Shown piece after piece: positions 36,449 through 45,143 of a DNA stretch of 64,000 nucleotides. The notes under the pieces are model-generated. The model did not search any database, was not told where the DNA came from, and saw only the letters and a list, made by a program, of their open reading frames with translations. The stretch comes from Pseudomonadota bacterium (GTDB lineage Bacteria > Pseudomonadota > Alphaproteobacteria > Rhizobiales > Xanthobacteraceae), in NCBI GenBank assembly GCA_023451825.1, contig JAEXYA010000015.1, positions 57,548 to 121,547 on the forward strand, read 5' to 3'. A program made the translations under genes and the position numbers. Numbering within the stretch: the first letter of the stretch is position 1; each line of letters starts with the position of its first letter.

Positions 36449-37636
36449 ATGTCCGATACGATCCTTCGTGCCCGCGCCCTTCCGCTGCTTGCGGCGTCCG
36501 GACGCAGCGATGTTCCCTCCTTCATGGTGATGGACGTGATGGCCGCCGCCGCGCGCATCGAGGCGGCGGGTGGTCATGTCATCCATATGGAAGTCGGCCA
36601 GCCCGCAGCGCCCGCGCCGCAGACGGCGATCAAGGCGGCGCAGGACGCGCTGGCGCGCGGGCAGGTGGAGTATACCGCAGCGCTCGGCACGCCCTCGCTG
36701 CGCGCGCGCATCGCGCGGCATTATCGCGACACGTATAAATGCGACGTCGATCCCGAACAGATCGTGGTGACGACGGGATCGTCCGGCGCTTTCATTCTCG
36801 CATTTCTTGCATTGTTCGAGCCCGGCGATCGCGTCGCGCTCGCATCGCCCGGCTATCCGCCATATCGGCACATCCTCACGGCGCTTGGCTGCGAGCCGGT
36901 GCTGATCGAGACGCATGCAGAGACGCGCCATGCGCTGACGGGCGAAGCTTTATTAGAAGCCCATCGGAAAAAGCCTTTGAAGGGAGTTTTGGTCGCAAGC
37001 CCTGCCAATCCCACCGGCACCATGATGTCGCGTGAGGCGCTGACCGATCTGATCCAAGCCGCCGAGAGCGAAGGCATCCGCTTCATCTCCGACGAAATCT
37101 ATCACGGCCTCGACTATGCATTCCCGGCGGTGACGGCGGCGGAGCTGTCGCCGAATGCGCTGGTGATCAATTCGTTCTCGAAATACTTTTGCATGACCGG
37201 CTGGCGGGTCGGCTGGATGGTGGTGCCGCCGTCGCTTGTTCGCTCCATGGAACGTTTGCAGCAGAATCTGTCCATCTCGGTTCCCACTTTGTCACAGATC
37301 GCGGCCGAGGCGGCCTTCGAGGGGACGGCGGAGATGGAGGAGATCAAGCACGGCTATGAAGAGAACCGCCGCATCCTGACCACTGGTTTGCCGCAAAGCG
37401 GCCTCACCAAATTCCTGCCTGTAGACGGTGCATTCTATCTTTACGCGGATGTTTCGGACTTCACGCAAGACAGTTTCGAATTCGCCAAAGCGATGTTGGA
37501 AAAGGCCCATGTGGCGGTGACGCCGGGCAGCGATTTCGATCCGGTTCGCGGTAAGTCCTTCATCCGCTTCTCTTATGCGCGCTCCAGCGCGGAGATGCAG
37601 GACGCCGTGACGCGCATCTGCAAGTGGCTGGCCTGA
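36449..37636 (+). CDS. Class I/II pyridoxal-phosphate aminotransferase
   Basis: A 395-residue fold-type I aminotransferase. VIHMEVGQPAAPAP opens the substrate region; PANPTGTMM, SDEIYHGLDY and the PLP lysine in INSFSKYFCMTGWRVGW are clear; the C-terminal Arg is in FIRFSYARS. It is closest in look to the aspartate/alanine aminotransferase group; substrate is unknown. ATG 36449 is preceded by a TTG one codon earlier. bioY begins one base after its stop, so they are translationally linked. The pairing could mean a role in vitamin or amino-acid supply but this is inference only. Confidence 0.92.
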   Translation: MSDTILRARALPLLAASGRSDVPSFMVMDVMAAAARIEAAGGHVIHMEVGQPAAPAPQTAIKAAQDALARGQVEYTAALGTPSLRARIARHYRDTYKCDVDPEQIVVTTGSSGAFILAFLALFEPGDRVALASPGYPPYRHILTALGCEPVLIETHAETRHALTGEALLEAHRKKPLKGVLVASPANPTGTMMSREALTDLIQAAESEGIRFISDEIYHGLDYAFPAVTAAELSPNALVINSFSKYFCMTGWRVGWMVVPPSLVRSMERLQQNLSISVPTLSQIAAEAAFEGTAEMEEIKHGYEENRRILTTGLPQSGLTKFLPVDGAFYLYADVSDFTQDSFEFAKAMLEKAHVAVTPGSDFDPVRGKSFIRFSYARSSAEMQDAVTRICKWLA

Positions 37637-37637
37637 C

Positions 37638-38228
37638 ATGAGCGCGCCATCTCCCATCGTCGGCGTCTTGTGGCCTTCCAGCGGCAAACCAGCGGCCGCC
37701 TTGCGGCGCGCGGCCATTTTGGCGGCTGCGGGCGTCGTGCTGCTGACCGTTTCGGCCAAAGTGAACCTGCAACTGCCCTTCGTCCCGATGACGCTCCAGA
37801 CGCTGGTCGTGTTGATGATCGGCACCGCCTATGGCTGGCGCCTGGGGACGGCGACACTCGTCCTCTATCTCCTTGTCGGCGCTTGCGGATTACCGGTTTT
37901 CGCCGGTCCGACCGGCGGTCTGAAGCCGCTGTTCGGCGCCACCGCCGGCTTCCTGTTCGGCTTCGTCGTCGCCGCCTTTCTCACCGGCTGGCTCGCGGAA
38001 CGCGGCTGGGATCGTTCGGTCGGCTGGCTCTTCGTGGCCATGGCCTTCGGCCATTTCATCATTCTATCAATGGGTTGGGCCTGGCTCGCCTTCGGCGTCG
38101 GGCTCGGGATCGGCAAGGCGCTGATCGTTGGCGTCACGCCGTTCCTGGCCGGCGCATTGCTGAAGAATGCGATCGGCGCGCTGTTGATTCCGCTCGCCTA
38201 TGGTGCGGCAGCCCGCCGCAGCAACTAG
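37638..38228 (+). CDS. bioY: Biotin transporter BioY (S component)
   Basis: A 196-residue six-helix membrane protein binding biotin. Family features: SAKVNLQLPFVPMTLQTL near residue 40, LVGACGLPVFAG with a following GGL, and GHFIILSMGWAWLA. BioY works as the substrate-binding part of an ECF transporter, or alone in many Alphaproteobacteria, and no bioM/bioN genes are nearby. It overlaps no gene but starts 1 bp after the aminotransferase stop. Biotin is the cofactor needed by accB at 20 kb. Confidence 0.94.
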   Translation: MSAPSPIVGVLWPSSGKPAAALRRAAILAAAGVVLLTVSAKVNLQLPFVPMTLQTLVVLMIGTAYGWRLGTATLVLYLLVGACGLPVFAGPTGGLKPLFGATAGFLFGFVVAAFLTGWLAERGWDRSVGWLFVAMAFGHFIILSMGWAWLAFGVGLGIGKALIVGVTPFLAGALLKNAIGALLIPLAYGAAARRSN

Positions 38229-38348
38229 GCGTGTATTCGACCAATTGCTCGCCGAAAAGGATATTTTATTCCGCCCGGCGGGTTGCGACTTCGACATTAT
38301 TGCGTGTAAGGCACCCCCAGTTTTGCTTGAACTGGGAGATAACGTTCA

Positions 38349-39686
38349 ATGTCGGTGACTACCGCGGCGCCCCATACGGGTGCCTCAGAGGCGAAGAAGC
38401 CCTGGTACAAAGTTCTCTATATTCAGGTGCTTATCGCCATCGTCATCGGCGTTCTGGTCGGTTGGCTCGAGCCGCACTTCGCCACCAATGACTGGATCAA
38501 GGCACTCGGTGACGGCTTCATCAAGCTGATCAAGATGGTGATCGCGCCGATCATCTTCTGCACGGTGGTCTCCGGCATCGCGCATATCCAGGACGCCAAG
38601 AAGGTTGGCCGTGTCGGCGTCAAGGCGCTGATCTATTTCGAAATTGTCTCGACCTTCGCGCTCGTGCTCGGCCTGATCATGGGCAACCTGTTCCAGGTCG
38701 GCCATGGCCTGACCGCGAAAGTCGATCCCACCAATGCGGCCGTCGCCGGTTACGTGAAGCAGGCGGAAGCGCAGAAGTCGGTCGATTTCGTGCTGCACAT
38801 CATTCCGGACAGTGTCGTCGGTGCCTTCGCGCGCGGCGATATCCTGCAGGTGCTGCTGTTTGCGATCCTGTTCGGCTTCGCGCTGATGGCGCTCGGTGAT
38901 CGCGGCCACAAGCTGCGCGATATCATCGACGAAACATCGCATGCGGTGTTCGGCGTCATCGCCATCGTCATGAAGGCGGCGCCGATCGGTGCGTTCGGTG
39001 CGATGGCCTACACGATCGGCAAGTTCGGCCCGTCGGCGCTGACCAATCTGTTCAGCCTCATCCTGCTGTTCTACGGCACCGCGCTGCTGTTCGTGGTGGT
39101 CGTGCTCGGCTTCATTGCCCGCATGGTCGGCTTCAGCATTTTCAAGTTCATCCGCTACATCAAGGACGAGCTCCTGATCGTGCTCGGCACCTCGTCGTCG
39201 GAAAGCGCGCTGCCGCAGCTGATGGAAAAGCTGCAGCGTCTCGGCTGTTCGAAGTCGGTGGTCGGCCTCGTGGTCCCGACCGGCTATTCGTTCAATCTCG
39301 ACGGCACCAATATCTACATGACGCTGGCGACCTTGTTCATCGCCCAGGCGCTCGGCGTGGAGTTGTCGTTCGGCCAGCAGATCACGATCCTCATCGTCGC
39401 GATGCTGACCTCGAAGGGCGCCTCGGGTGTCACCGGTGCGGGCTTCATCACGCTGGCGGCCACGCTGGCCGTGGTCGATCCGCGTCTCGTGCCGGGCATG
39501 GCGATCGTGTTCTCCATCGACAAGTTCATGAGCGAGGTCCGCGCGCTCACCAACATCACCGGCAACGGCATCGCAGCCGTATTCGTGTCATGGTGGGAAG
39601 GCGAACTCGACAAGGACACGATGCACGCCAGGCTGAACCAGGATATCGACCCATCGGATGTCGAGACGGCGATCACGACGGGCTAA
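38349..39686 (+). CDS. dctA: C4-dicarboxylate/proton symporter DctA
   Basis: A 445-residue symporter for succinate, fumarate and malate, important for rhizobia and related bacteria on these carbon sources. Sequence shows the glutamate/dicarboxylate carrier fold: LIKMVIAPIIFCTVVSGIA, the serine-rich re-entrant loop LGTSSSESALPQL, YSFNLDGTNIYMT, TSKGASGVTGAGF, and DKFMSEVRALTNITGN. GGGAG precedes the ATG. No dctBD genes are adjacent, so regulation would come from elsewhere. A strong terminator follows. Confidence 0.97.
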   Translation: MSVTTAAPHTGASEAKKPWYKVLYIQVLIAIVIGVLVGWLEPHFATNDWIKALGDGFIKLIKMVIAPIIFCTVVSGIAHIQDAKKVGRVGVKALIYFEIVSTFALVLGLIMGNLFQVGHGLTAKVDPTNAAVAGYVKQAEAQKSVDFVLHIIPDSVVGAFARGDILQVLLFAILFGFALMALGDRGHKLRDIIDETSHAVFGVIAIVMKAAPIGAFGAMAYTIGKFGPSALTNLFSLILLFYGTALLFVVVVLGFIARMVGFSIFKFIRYIKDELLIVLGTSSSESALPQLMEKLQRLGCSKSVVGLVVPTGYSFNLDGTNIYMTLATLFIAQALGVELSFGQQITILIVAMLTSKGASGVTGAGFITLAATLAVVDPRLVPGMAIVFSIDKFMSEVRALTNITGNGIAAVFVSWWEGELDKDTMHARLNQDIDPSDVETAITTG

Positions 39687-39707
39687 GCGCAGGTCGTTTC
39701 AAACAGA

Positions 39708-39737
39708 AAGCCGCCCGGTTTCGCCGGGCGGCTTTTT
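39708..39737 (+). terminator. Intrinsic terminator of dctA
   Basis: AAGCCGCCCGG and CCGGGCGGCTT form an 11-bp stem followed by TTT. Confidence 0.9.
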
Positions 39738-39743
39738 CTTTGC

Positions 39744-39811
39744 CGTAGGGCGGATGAGCGAAGCGTAATCCGCCGCGGAGGTTCGACTGAAACGGCCGGC
39801 GGATTACGGCC
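39744..39811. repeat. REP pair (GGCGGAT subfamily), copy 10
   Basis: GTAG then GGCGGAT...ATCCGCC hairpin, a spacer, and an inverted GGCGGATTACG unit; the right CTAC end is lost. It lies between the dctA and rne terminators. Confidence 0.85.
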
Positions 39812-39822
39812 TTGACCGCGAA

Positions 39823-39853
39823 AAAAGCCGCCCAGTTTTGCCGGGCGGCTTTT
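39823..39853 (-). terminator. Intrinsic terminator of rne
   Basis: AAAAGCCGCCC and GGGCGGCTTTT pair; read leftward, six T follow the stem. Confidence 0.88.
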
Positions 39854-39875
39854 CAATTATGTTTGGTGCGAACGC

Positions 39876-42800
39876 TTAGCTCTCGCCGCCGCCAAAGGCG
39901 CGAGACCACCAGCCGGCTTTGCGCGGAGCTGCTGGAGCGTCCTGCGTTGGAGCTGGTGTGGCGACAGGGGCAGGAGCGTCGGCGGCAACCGCAGGCGTTG
40001 CTTCCGGCTCGACCGGCACGGGAGCCGGACTTGCGAAGCTCACCTTCTCGCGCACCGTGGAACGGCGACGAGCGGGCTTGTCATCGTCCTGGGCAGTTGC
40101 TGGCTCAGAAGCAACAGCGACCGGAGCTGGTGCAGCGGCAGGTGCCGGCTCGGCCGGTGCAAACATCGGCACCGAGTCGTGATCGCGCTTCGGCTTTTCA
40201 GCCGGCTCGGCCTCGACACTGGGCTGATCGCCATGGCTGTTGTTGCCGTTATCGAGATCGGCGACCGCTTCACTCGCTTCGGACTCCGAGGGACCGGCGA
40301 GTTCGTCGGCGATCGAGCCGGCGAGGCCTTCCTCATTGCCTTCACCGCGCTCGCCACCACGGCGGCGACGGCCACCGCGGCGACCGCGACGGCGCGGACG
40401 GCGCTCGCCATCGGCACCGTCTTCGCCACGGGCTTCGCGCGGCTGATCGTCAGCTTCGTCGTCTTCACCTTCAGCTTCGTCGCCGGTCGAGACGGCTTCG
40501 ATCGCACCGTCGGTCATGACCTGGGTGTCGCTCACCTGAACGTCAGCGGTCTCGCCACCTTCATTGCCTTCGCGACCTTCACCCGAACGGCCGCCACGAC
40601 GGCGACGACGGCGGCGCTTCTTGCGATCGCCACCTTCGCTATCGCTCGAAGCCTCGGCACCATCTTCCTCGGTGAGGCCTTCGGTCTCTTCGGTCTCGAC
40701 TTCAGCTTCCGTCTCGAACAGCTCTTCGTCCTCGAAGGGCTCTTCTTCCGGCGCCGGCGGCAGATTGGCGAGTTGGGCTGCGAGAAGGGCCTTGGCAGCT
40801 TCGAGCGTATGCACCTGATCGCCGCGGTCGATCACATAGGACTGCTGGCCGGTGACATGCGGATCCGAGATCACGGACAGCGCGACTTCGAACCCGTCTT
40901 CGAGATCGCGCAGATGGGCGCGCTTATGGTTGAGGACGTAGAGAGCGACGTCGCTGCGGGTGCGGACGACGAGATTATGTGTCGCGCCCTTCATCAGCAC
41001 TTCCTCGACGCCGCGCAGAAGCTGCAGCGCGACGGAGGAAACCGAGCGGACGTGACCGGTGCCGCCGCAATGCGCGCAGACCTCGGTGGAGCTTTCCAGC
41101 ACGCTGGCGCGGATGCGCTGGCGCGACATTTCGAGCAGGCCGAAATGCGAGATACGGCCAACCTGGATGCGCGCGCGATCCTGGCGCAGGCAGTCGCTCA
41201 TCTTGCGTTCGACGGCGCGGTTGTTGCGCTTCTCGTCCATGTCGATGAAGTCGATCACGATCAGGCCGGCGAGATCGCGCAGGCGGAGCTGACGCGCGAC
41301 TTCCTCGGCCGCTTCGAGATTGGTCTTCAGCGCGGTATCCTCGATGTGATGCTCGCGGGTCGAACGACCCGAGTTCACGTCGATGGAAACGAGGGCTTCG
41401 GTCTGGTTGATGACGATGTAACCGCCCGAGCGCAGTTGCACCGTGGGCGTGAACATGGCGTCGAGCTGGCTCTCCACGCCCATGCGCGAGAACAGCGGCT
41501 GGCCGTCGCGATACATCTTCACGGCGCGCGTGTTGCTCGGCATCAGCATATGCATGAAGTCGCGCGCTTCCTGGTAGCCGGCTTCACCGGCGACCTGAAT
41601 CTCGTCGATCTCCTTGTTGTAGAGATCGCGCAGCGAGCGCTTGATCAGCGATCCCTCCTCATAGACGAGGGTCGGGGCCTGCGACTTCAGCGTCATGTCG
41701 CGGACGGTTTCCCACATCCGGATCAGATATTCGAAGTCGCGCTTGATTTCCGGCTTGGTGCGCGAGGCGCCCGCGGTGCGCAGGATGATGCCCATGCCTT
41801 CCGGCACGTCCAGATCCGACACCACTTCCTTCAGACGCGAACGATCCTGCGCCGAGGTGATCTTGCGCGAGATGCCGCCACCGCGCGCGGTGTTCGGCAT
41901 CAGGACGGCGTAACGGCCGGCGAGGGAGAGGTAGGTCGTGAGAGCAGCGCCCTTGTTGCCGCGCTCTTCCTTGACCACCTGCACCAGCATCACCTGGCGG
42001 CGCTTGATGACTTCCTGGATCTTGTACTGGCGGCGCGGACGGAAGGCGCGCTCGGGCACTTCTTCCAGCACGTCATCACCGCCGACGGACTCGACCTGAT
42101 CCTCTTCGGACTCTTCCTCGTCCTCGTCGTCTTCTTCCTCGTCGTCCTCTTCGGACTCGTCGCCTTCGGCGTGCGCGTCACGCGCGGCCGGAGCGTCGGT
42201 GCGGGCTTCGACGGGCTGTTCATTGTCCGCATCCGCGGTGACCGCGGTCGGCTCGGCCGGTTCGTCCTGCGCGACGGCGGCCACGGGCTCGCCGGCTTCC
42301 GCAGTGGCGGGCTCGGCGGCCGTCTCATTGACGGGCTGTTCGGTCTCGGTTGCGGTGACCACCGGCTCCGACGTGACGGTCTCGGGCGAAGCGGCGACAG
42401 CCGGCGCGGCGTGGTCGTCGGCTGCGTCAAAGCGTGCCGGCACCCAGCCCTGGAAATCCTCGCCCGGCTGCTCAGCCTTCGACGGATCGATGGCGGCCCC
42501 TTCGACCACCTGGCTGCGCACCTTCTCACCACGATCGCGGCGGCGCGAATTGCGGTGGCGCGAGCGGCGGCGGTTGGAGCGTTTCTCGTTCTCTTCCTCG
42601 GCTTCGCGATGGGCGGCTTCGTCGGCCTCGATCAGGGCCAGACGGTCAGCCGTCGGGATCTGGTAGTAATCCGGGTGGATTTCGCTGAAAGCGAGGAAGC
42701 CGTGGCGGTTGCCGCCATATTCGATGAAGGCGGCCTGCAGCGACGGTTCAACGCGCGTGACCTTGGCGAGGTAGATGTTGCCGCGGAGCTGCTTGCGCTG

Positions 42801-42899
42801 CGCGGTCTCGAAATCAAATTCCTCGACGCGATTGCCGCGAACGACGACGACCCGGGTCTCCTCGGGATGCGTCGCATCGATCAACATTTTGTTTGGCAT
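39876..42899 (-). CDS. rne: Ribonuclease E (degradosome endoribonuclease)
   Basis: A 1007-residue endonuclease central to mRNA decay and rRNA processing. The S1 region starts at VEPSLQAAFIEYG and is split by a large insert (about 95-310), ending in a dense Asp/Glu run, as in other Alphaproteobacteria. The catalytic core has ALVSIDVNSGRSTREHHIE and LIVIDFIDMDEKRNN with the metal-binding aspartates, and the zinc link CAHCGGTGHV. The C-terminal half is disordered: RKKRRRRRRRGGRSGEG and a second Arg-rich block bind RNA, then Pro/Ala repeats, ending APRKAGWWSRAFGG. ATG 42899 gives the standard start MPNKMLIDATH; ATG 42911 is an alternative. Confidence 0.96.
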   Translation of the reverse strand: MPNKMLIDATHPEETRVVVVRGNRVEEFDFETAQRKQLRGNIYLAKVTRVEPSLQAAFIEYGGNRHGFLAFSEIHPDYYQIPTADRLALIEADEAAHREAEEENEKRSNRRRSRHRNSRRRDRGEKVRSQVVEGAAIDPSKAEQPGEDFQGWVPARFDAADDHAAPAVAASPETVTSEPVVTATETEQPVNETAAEPATAEAGEPVAAVAQDEPAEPTAVTADADNEQPVEARTDAPAARDAHAEGDESEEDDEEEDDEDEEESEEDQVESVGGDDVLEEVPERAFRPRRQYKIQEVIKRRQVMLVQVVKEERGNKGAALTTYLSLAGRYAVLMPNTARGGGISRKITSAQDRSRLKEVVSDLDVPEGMGIILRTAGASRTKPEIKRDFEYLIRMWETVRDMTLKSQAPTLVYEEGSLIKRSLRDLYNKEIDEIQVAGEAGYQEARDFMHMLMPSNTRAVKMYRDGQPLFSRMGVESQLDAMFTPTVQLRSGGYIVINQTEALVSIDVNSGRSTREHHIEDTALKTNLEAAEEVARQLRLRDLAGLIVIDFIDMDEKRNNRAVERKMSDCLRQDRARIQVGRISHFGLLEMSRQRIRASVLESSTEVCAHCGGTGHVRSVSSVALQLLRGVEEVLMKGATHNLVVRTRSDVALYVLNHKRAHLRDLEDGFEVALSVISDPHVTGQQSYVIDRGDQVHTLEAAKALLAAQLANLPPAPEEEPFEDEELFETEAEVETEETEGLTEEDGAEASSDSEGGDRKKRRRRRRRGGRSGEGREGNEGGETADVQVSDTQVMTDGAIEAVSTGDEAEGEDDEADDQPREARGEDGADGERRPRRRGRRGGRRRRGGERGEGNEEGLAGSIADELAGPSESEASEAVADLDNGNNSHGDQPSVEAEPAEKPKRDHDSVPMFAPAEPAPAAAPAPVAVASEPATAQDDDKPARRRSTVREKVSFASPAPVPVEPEATPAVAADAPAPVATPAPTQDAPAAPRKAGWWSRAFGGGES

Positions 42900-43624
42900 G
42901 GGACGACTCATGGCGGCGGAGTGCACGCGTGGCGGCAAGCGCATCTGGCGCGGCCGGGTGACGCGAGGGTCCACCTGATTCTGGGGTGAGGGGAAGGCCG
43001 AAGCGCTCACCGTCGCGCCGTGACAACTGGAAGGCTGCCGAATAGGAGAGCCGCGTGGAAAACCGCACGAAGCGGAAGCTTCGCATCGGTGTCCCCAAGC
43101 GGGTCTCGGTCGGCATCACAGTCTGGCGCATCAAGCGTCGGCCCGTCTAAACTTTTGGGCGGCAAAGGCACCGCCTGCGCTGACGTCCGGCGCCACGCGA
43201 ATGCGTGCGCCGGTTGTCGCTAACTCGGCCGAAAAGAGTGGCCGGAGTTTTCGGTCATGTCGTGTCTGATACCGCCCTGTAAGCAAGTAAGAACCAGGGA
43301 CCGGACACCGCTCGGGCCAGGACCGTCTCTCCGCAAACCGCGCCCGGCGCTGGTCTTGGAGGGATGATCAAAAACGCTCAGGTCACCGAGACGATCTGGG
43401 AGATGCGTATCGGGGAGATGAACGCTGCACCGGGAGGTTGAACGCGACACAACCGGGAGTTAATCCGTCAGCTCTTCGTACATACGTGGAATGGACCCCG
43501 CTGGCAAGGGAAGCGTCACAGCCTTGCAACAGTCCGGGGAATTCGTCTTGGCGTCATTAAACGCAAGTTAACCCTGTGATTCTAATGGGCTAGGGATGGG
43601 CTGCTCCGGAGGCTTTGGATTCGC
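42900..43624. other. 725-bp divergent region between rne and the amidase gene
   Basis: No convincing protein gene. It must contain the promoters of rne (left) and amiC (right). RNase E mRNAs in other bacteria have long autoregulatory leaders, which this space would allow. A cluster of small hairpins lies at 43389-43461. A 25-codon frame (43364-43441, MIKNAQVTET at the start) is preceded by GGAGG only one base from its ATG and is not called. Confidence 0.6.
43389..43461. repeat. Four tandem mini-palindromes with GGGAG/CTCCC loops
   Basis: ATCT-GGG-AGAT (43394-43404), ATC-GGGGA-GAT (43409-43419), ACC-GGGA-GGT (43429-43438) and AAC-CGGGA-GTT (43451-43461). Each presents GGGA(G) on the plus strand and CTCCC on the minus strand, at 15-22 bp spacing. 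Confidence 0.5.
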
Positions 43625-44935
43625 TTGACGCGCCGTGCAAACCATATCGTTTTGCTGGGAATGGCGCTCGCGAGCGCAGCGCTGACGTTAGCGTGGTGTT
43701 CGGATACCCGTGCTGCGCCAGGCGATGTGCCGGAGGCTGCTGCAGAGAAGCCGGCTGACACTGCGCTCCCGATCGCCTCCGATGTCCGCATCGCCGGCGA
43801 CGAAAAACAGACCCGATTCATCCTCGATCTCGACCGCAAGGTCTCGCTGCGCGCTTTCACGTTGGCGGACCCGTATCGCGTGGTGATCGACATGCCGCAG
43901 ATCGCGTTCCATCTCGATCCCGGTGCGGGAACGGTGACGCGCGGGCTCATCAAGGCGTTCCGCTACGGCATGGTGATGCCCGGCGGCTCGCGCATGGTGT
44001 TCGATCTCGCCAAGCCCGTGAAGATCAAGAGCGCCACGGCGCTGGACCCGGCCAACGGCCAGCCGGCGCGGATGGTGATCGAGCTCGAGGCCGTGGACCG
44101 CACGACCTTCGTGCAGGGGCTGGCCGTGGAGAACCGCCCGGAGTTGCGGCCGGCCATTACCGGGAGCGTGGCGCCATCGCCGGTGGCGACCACGGTGGTG
44201 GCGAGCGCGGCGCCTGTTTCGGCCACGGATAACCGTCCGGTGGTCGTGCTCGACCCCGGCCACGGCGGTATCGATAACGGCACCCAGGCGGGCGGCGAGA
44301 GCGAGAAGAGCATCGTGCTCGGTTTCGGCCTCGCGCTGCGCGACCGGTTGGAGAAGCTCGGCAAATATCGCGTGGTCATGACCCGCTCGGACGACACATT
44401 CGTGCCGCTGGACGAGCGGGTTAAACTCGCGCGCAGCGCAGGCGCGGCGCTGTTCGTCTCGATCCACGCCGATGCGCTGCCGAAGGGCGAGGGCGATGCC
44501 CAGGGCGCGACGGTCTATACGCTGTCCGACAAGGCGTCGGACGCCGAGGCGCAGCGGCTGGCGGATCTCGAAAACAAGGCCGACGCCATCGCTGGCGTGA
44601 ACCTGACCGAAGAGCCGACCGAGGTCGCCGACATCCTCATCGATCTCGCCCAGCGCGAGACCAAGACCTTCTCGGGCCGTTTCGCCCGCATGGTGGTCGG
44701 CGAGATGAAGGTGACGACCCGGATGCACAAGCATCCGTTGAAGTCTGCCGGTTTCCGGGTGTTGAAAGCGCCGGATGTACCGTCGGTGCTGATCGAGCTG
44801 GGTTATGTCTCCAATAAGGACGACCTGCAGTCGTTGATGTCGGAGAACTGGCGGTCGAAGACGGTGGGTGCGGTCGCCAAGTCGATCGACAGTTATTTTT
44901 CCAAGCATATGGTCTCGGCCGGTCCGGCGAACTGA
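43625..44935 (+). CDS. amiC: N-acetylmuramoyl-L-alanine amidase (AmiC type)
   Basis: A 436-residue periplasmic hydrolase that cuts the amide between MurNAc and the stem peptide during cell separation. Signal peptide to about residue 30, an AMIN targeting domain (about 50-155), a linker, and an Amidase_3 domain (about 222-425) with zinc ligands in VVLDPGHGGIDNG, the Glu in ESEKSIVL, His in FVSIHADAL, and the catalytic Glu in LIELGYVSN. TTG 43625 starts it, with GGAGG 13 bases upstream; ATG 43661 is possible but would cut the signal peptide. The PBP1A gene follows at 45.1 kb in the usual order. Confidence 0.93.
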   Translation: MTRRANHIVLLGMALASAALTLAWCSDTRAAPGDVPEAAAEKPADTALPIASDVRIAGDEKQTRFILDLDRKVSLRAFTLADPYRVVIDMPQIAFHLDPGAGTVTRGLIKAFRYGMVMPGGSRMVFDLAKPVKIKSATALDPANGQPARMVIELEAVDRTTFVQGLAVENRPELRPAITGSVAPSPVATTVVASAAPVSATDNRPVVVLDPGHGGIDNGTQAGGESEKSIVLGFGLALRDRLEKLGKYRVVMTRSDDTFVPLDERVKLARSAGAALFVSIHADALPKGEGDAQGATVYTLSDKASDAEAQRLADLENKADAIAGVNLTEEPTEVADILIDLAQRETKTFSGRFARMVVGEMKVTTRMHKHPLKSAGFRVLKAPDVPSVLIELGYVSNKDDLQSLMSENWRSKTVGAVAKSIDSYFSKHMVSAGPAN

Positions 44936-45143
44936 CCATTGCCGAAATGTCAGGGCTTTCAACGTCTGAGCCCTAGTTTGGCCACAGCGCACCCTCTATA
45001 AAATCCGCCATGCGGCCGGAGAATCGGCCACCGCGTCAGGTGGCTGTGGGCGTCTCCAGTCGATTGTATTTGGCTGACTTTCGCCCTTTGCGACGCCATA
45101 TGTGCTATATGGCCGCACAGCGACTGAAACGGATCGTCTCAAC

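Noticed and set aside
40179..42989. A 936-codon open frame antisense to rne
   Set aside because: Same explanation: the low-complexity acidic and basic tracts of RNase E keep the opposite strand open. No ribosome site and no family motifs.
43364..43441. A 25-codon leader peptide upstream of the amidase
   Set aside because: GGAGG is only one base from the ATG, too close for normal initiation, and the frame overlaps the mini-hairpins, which explain its sequence equally well.
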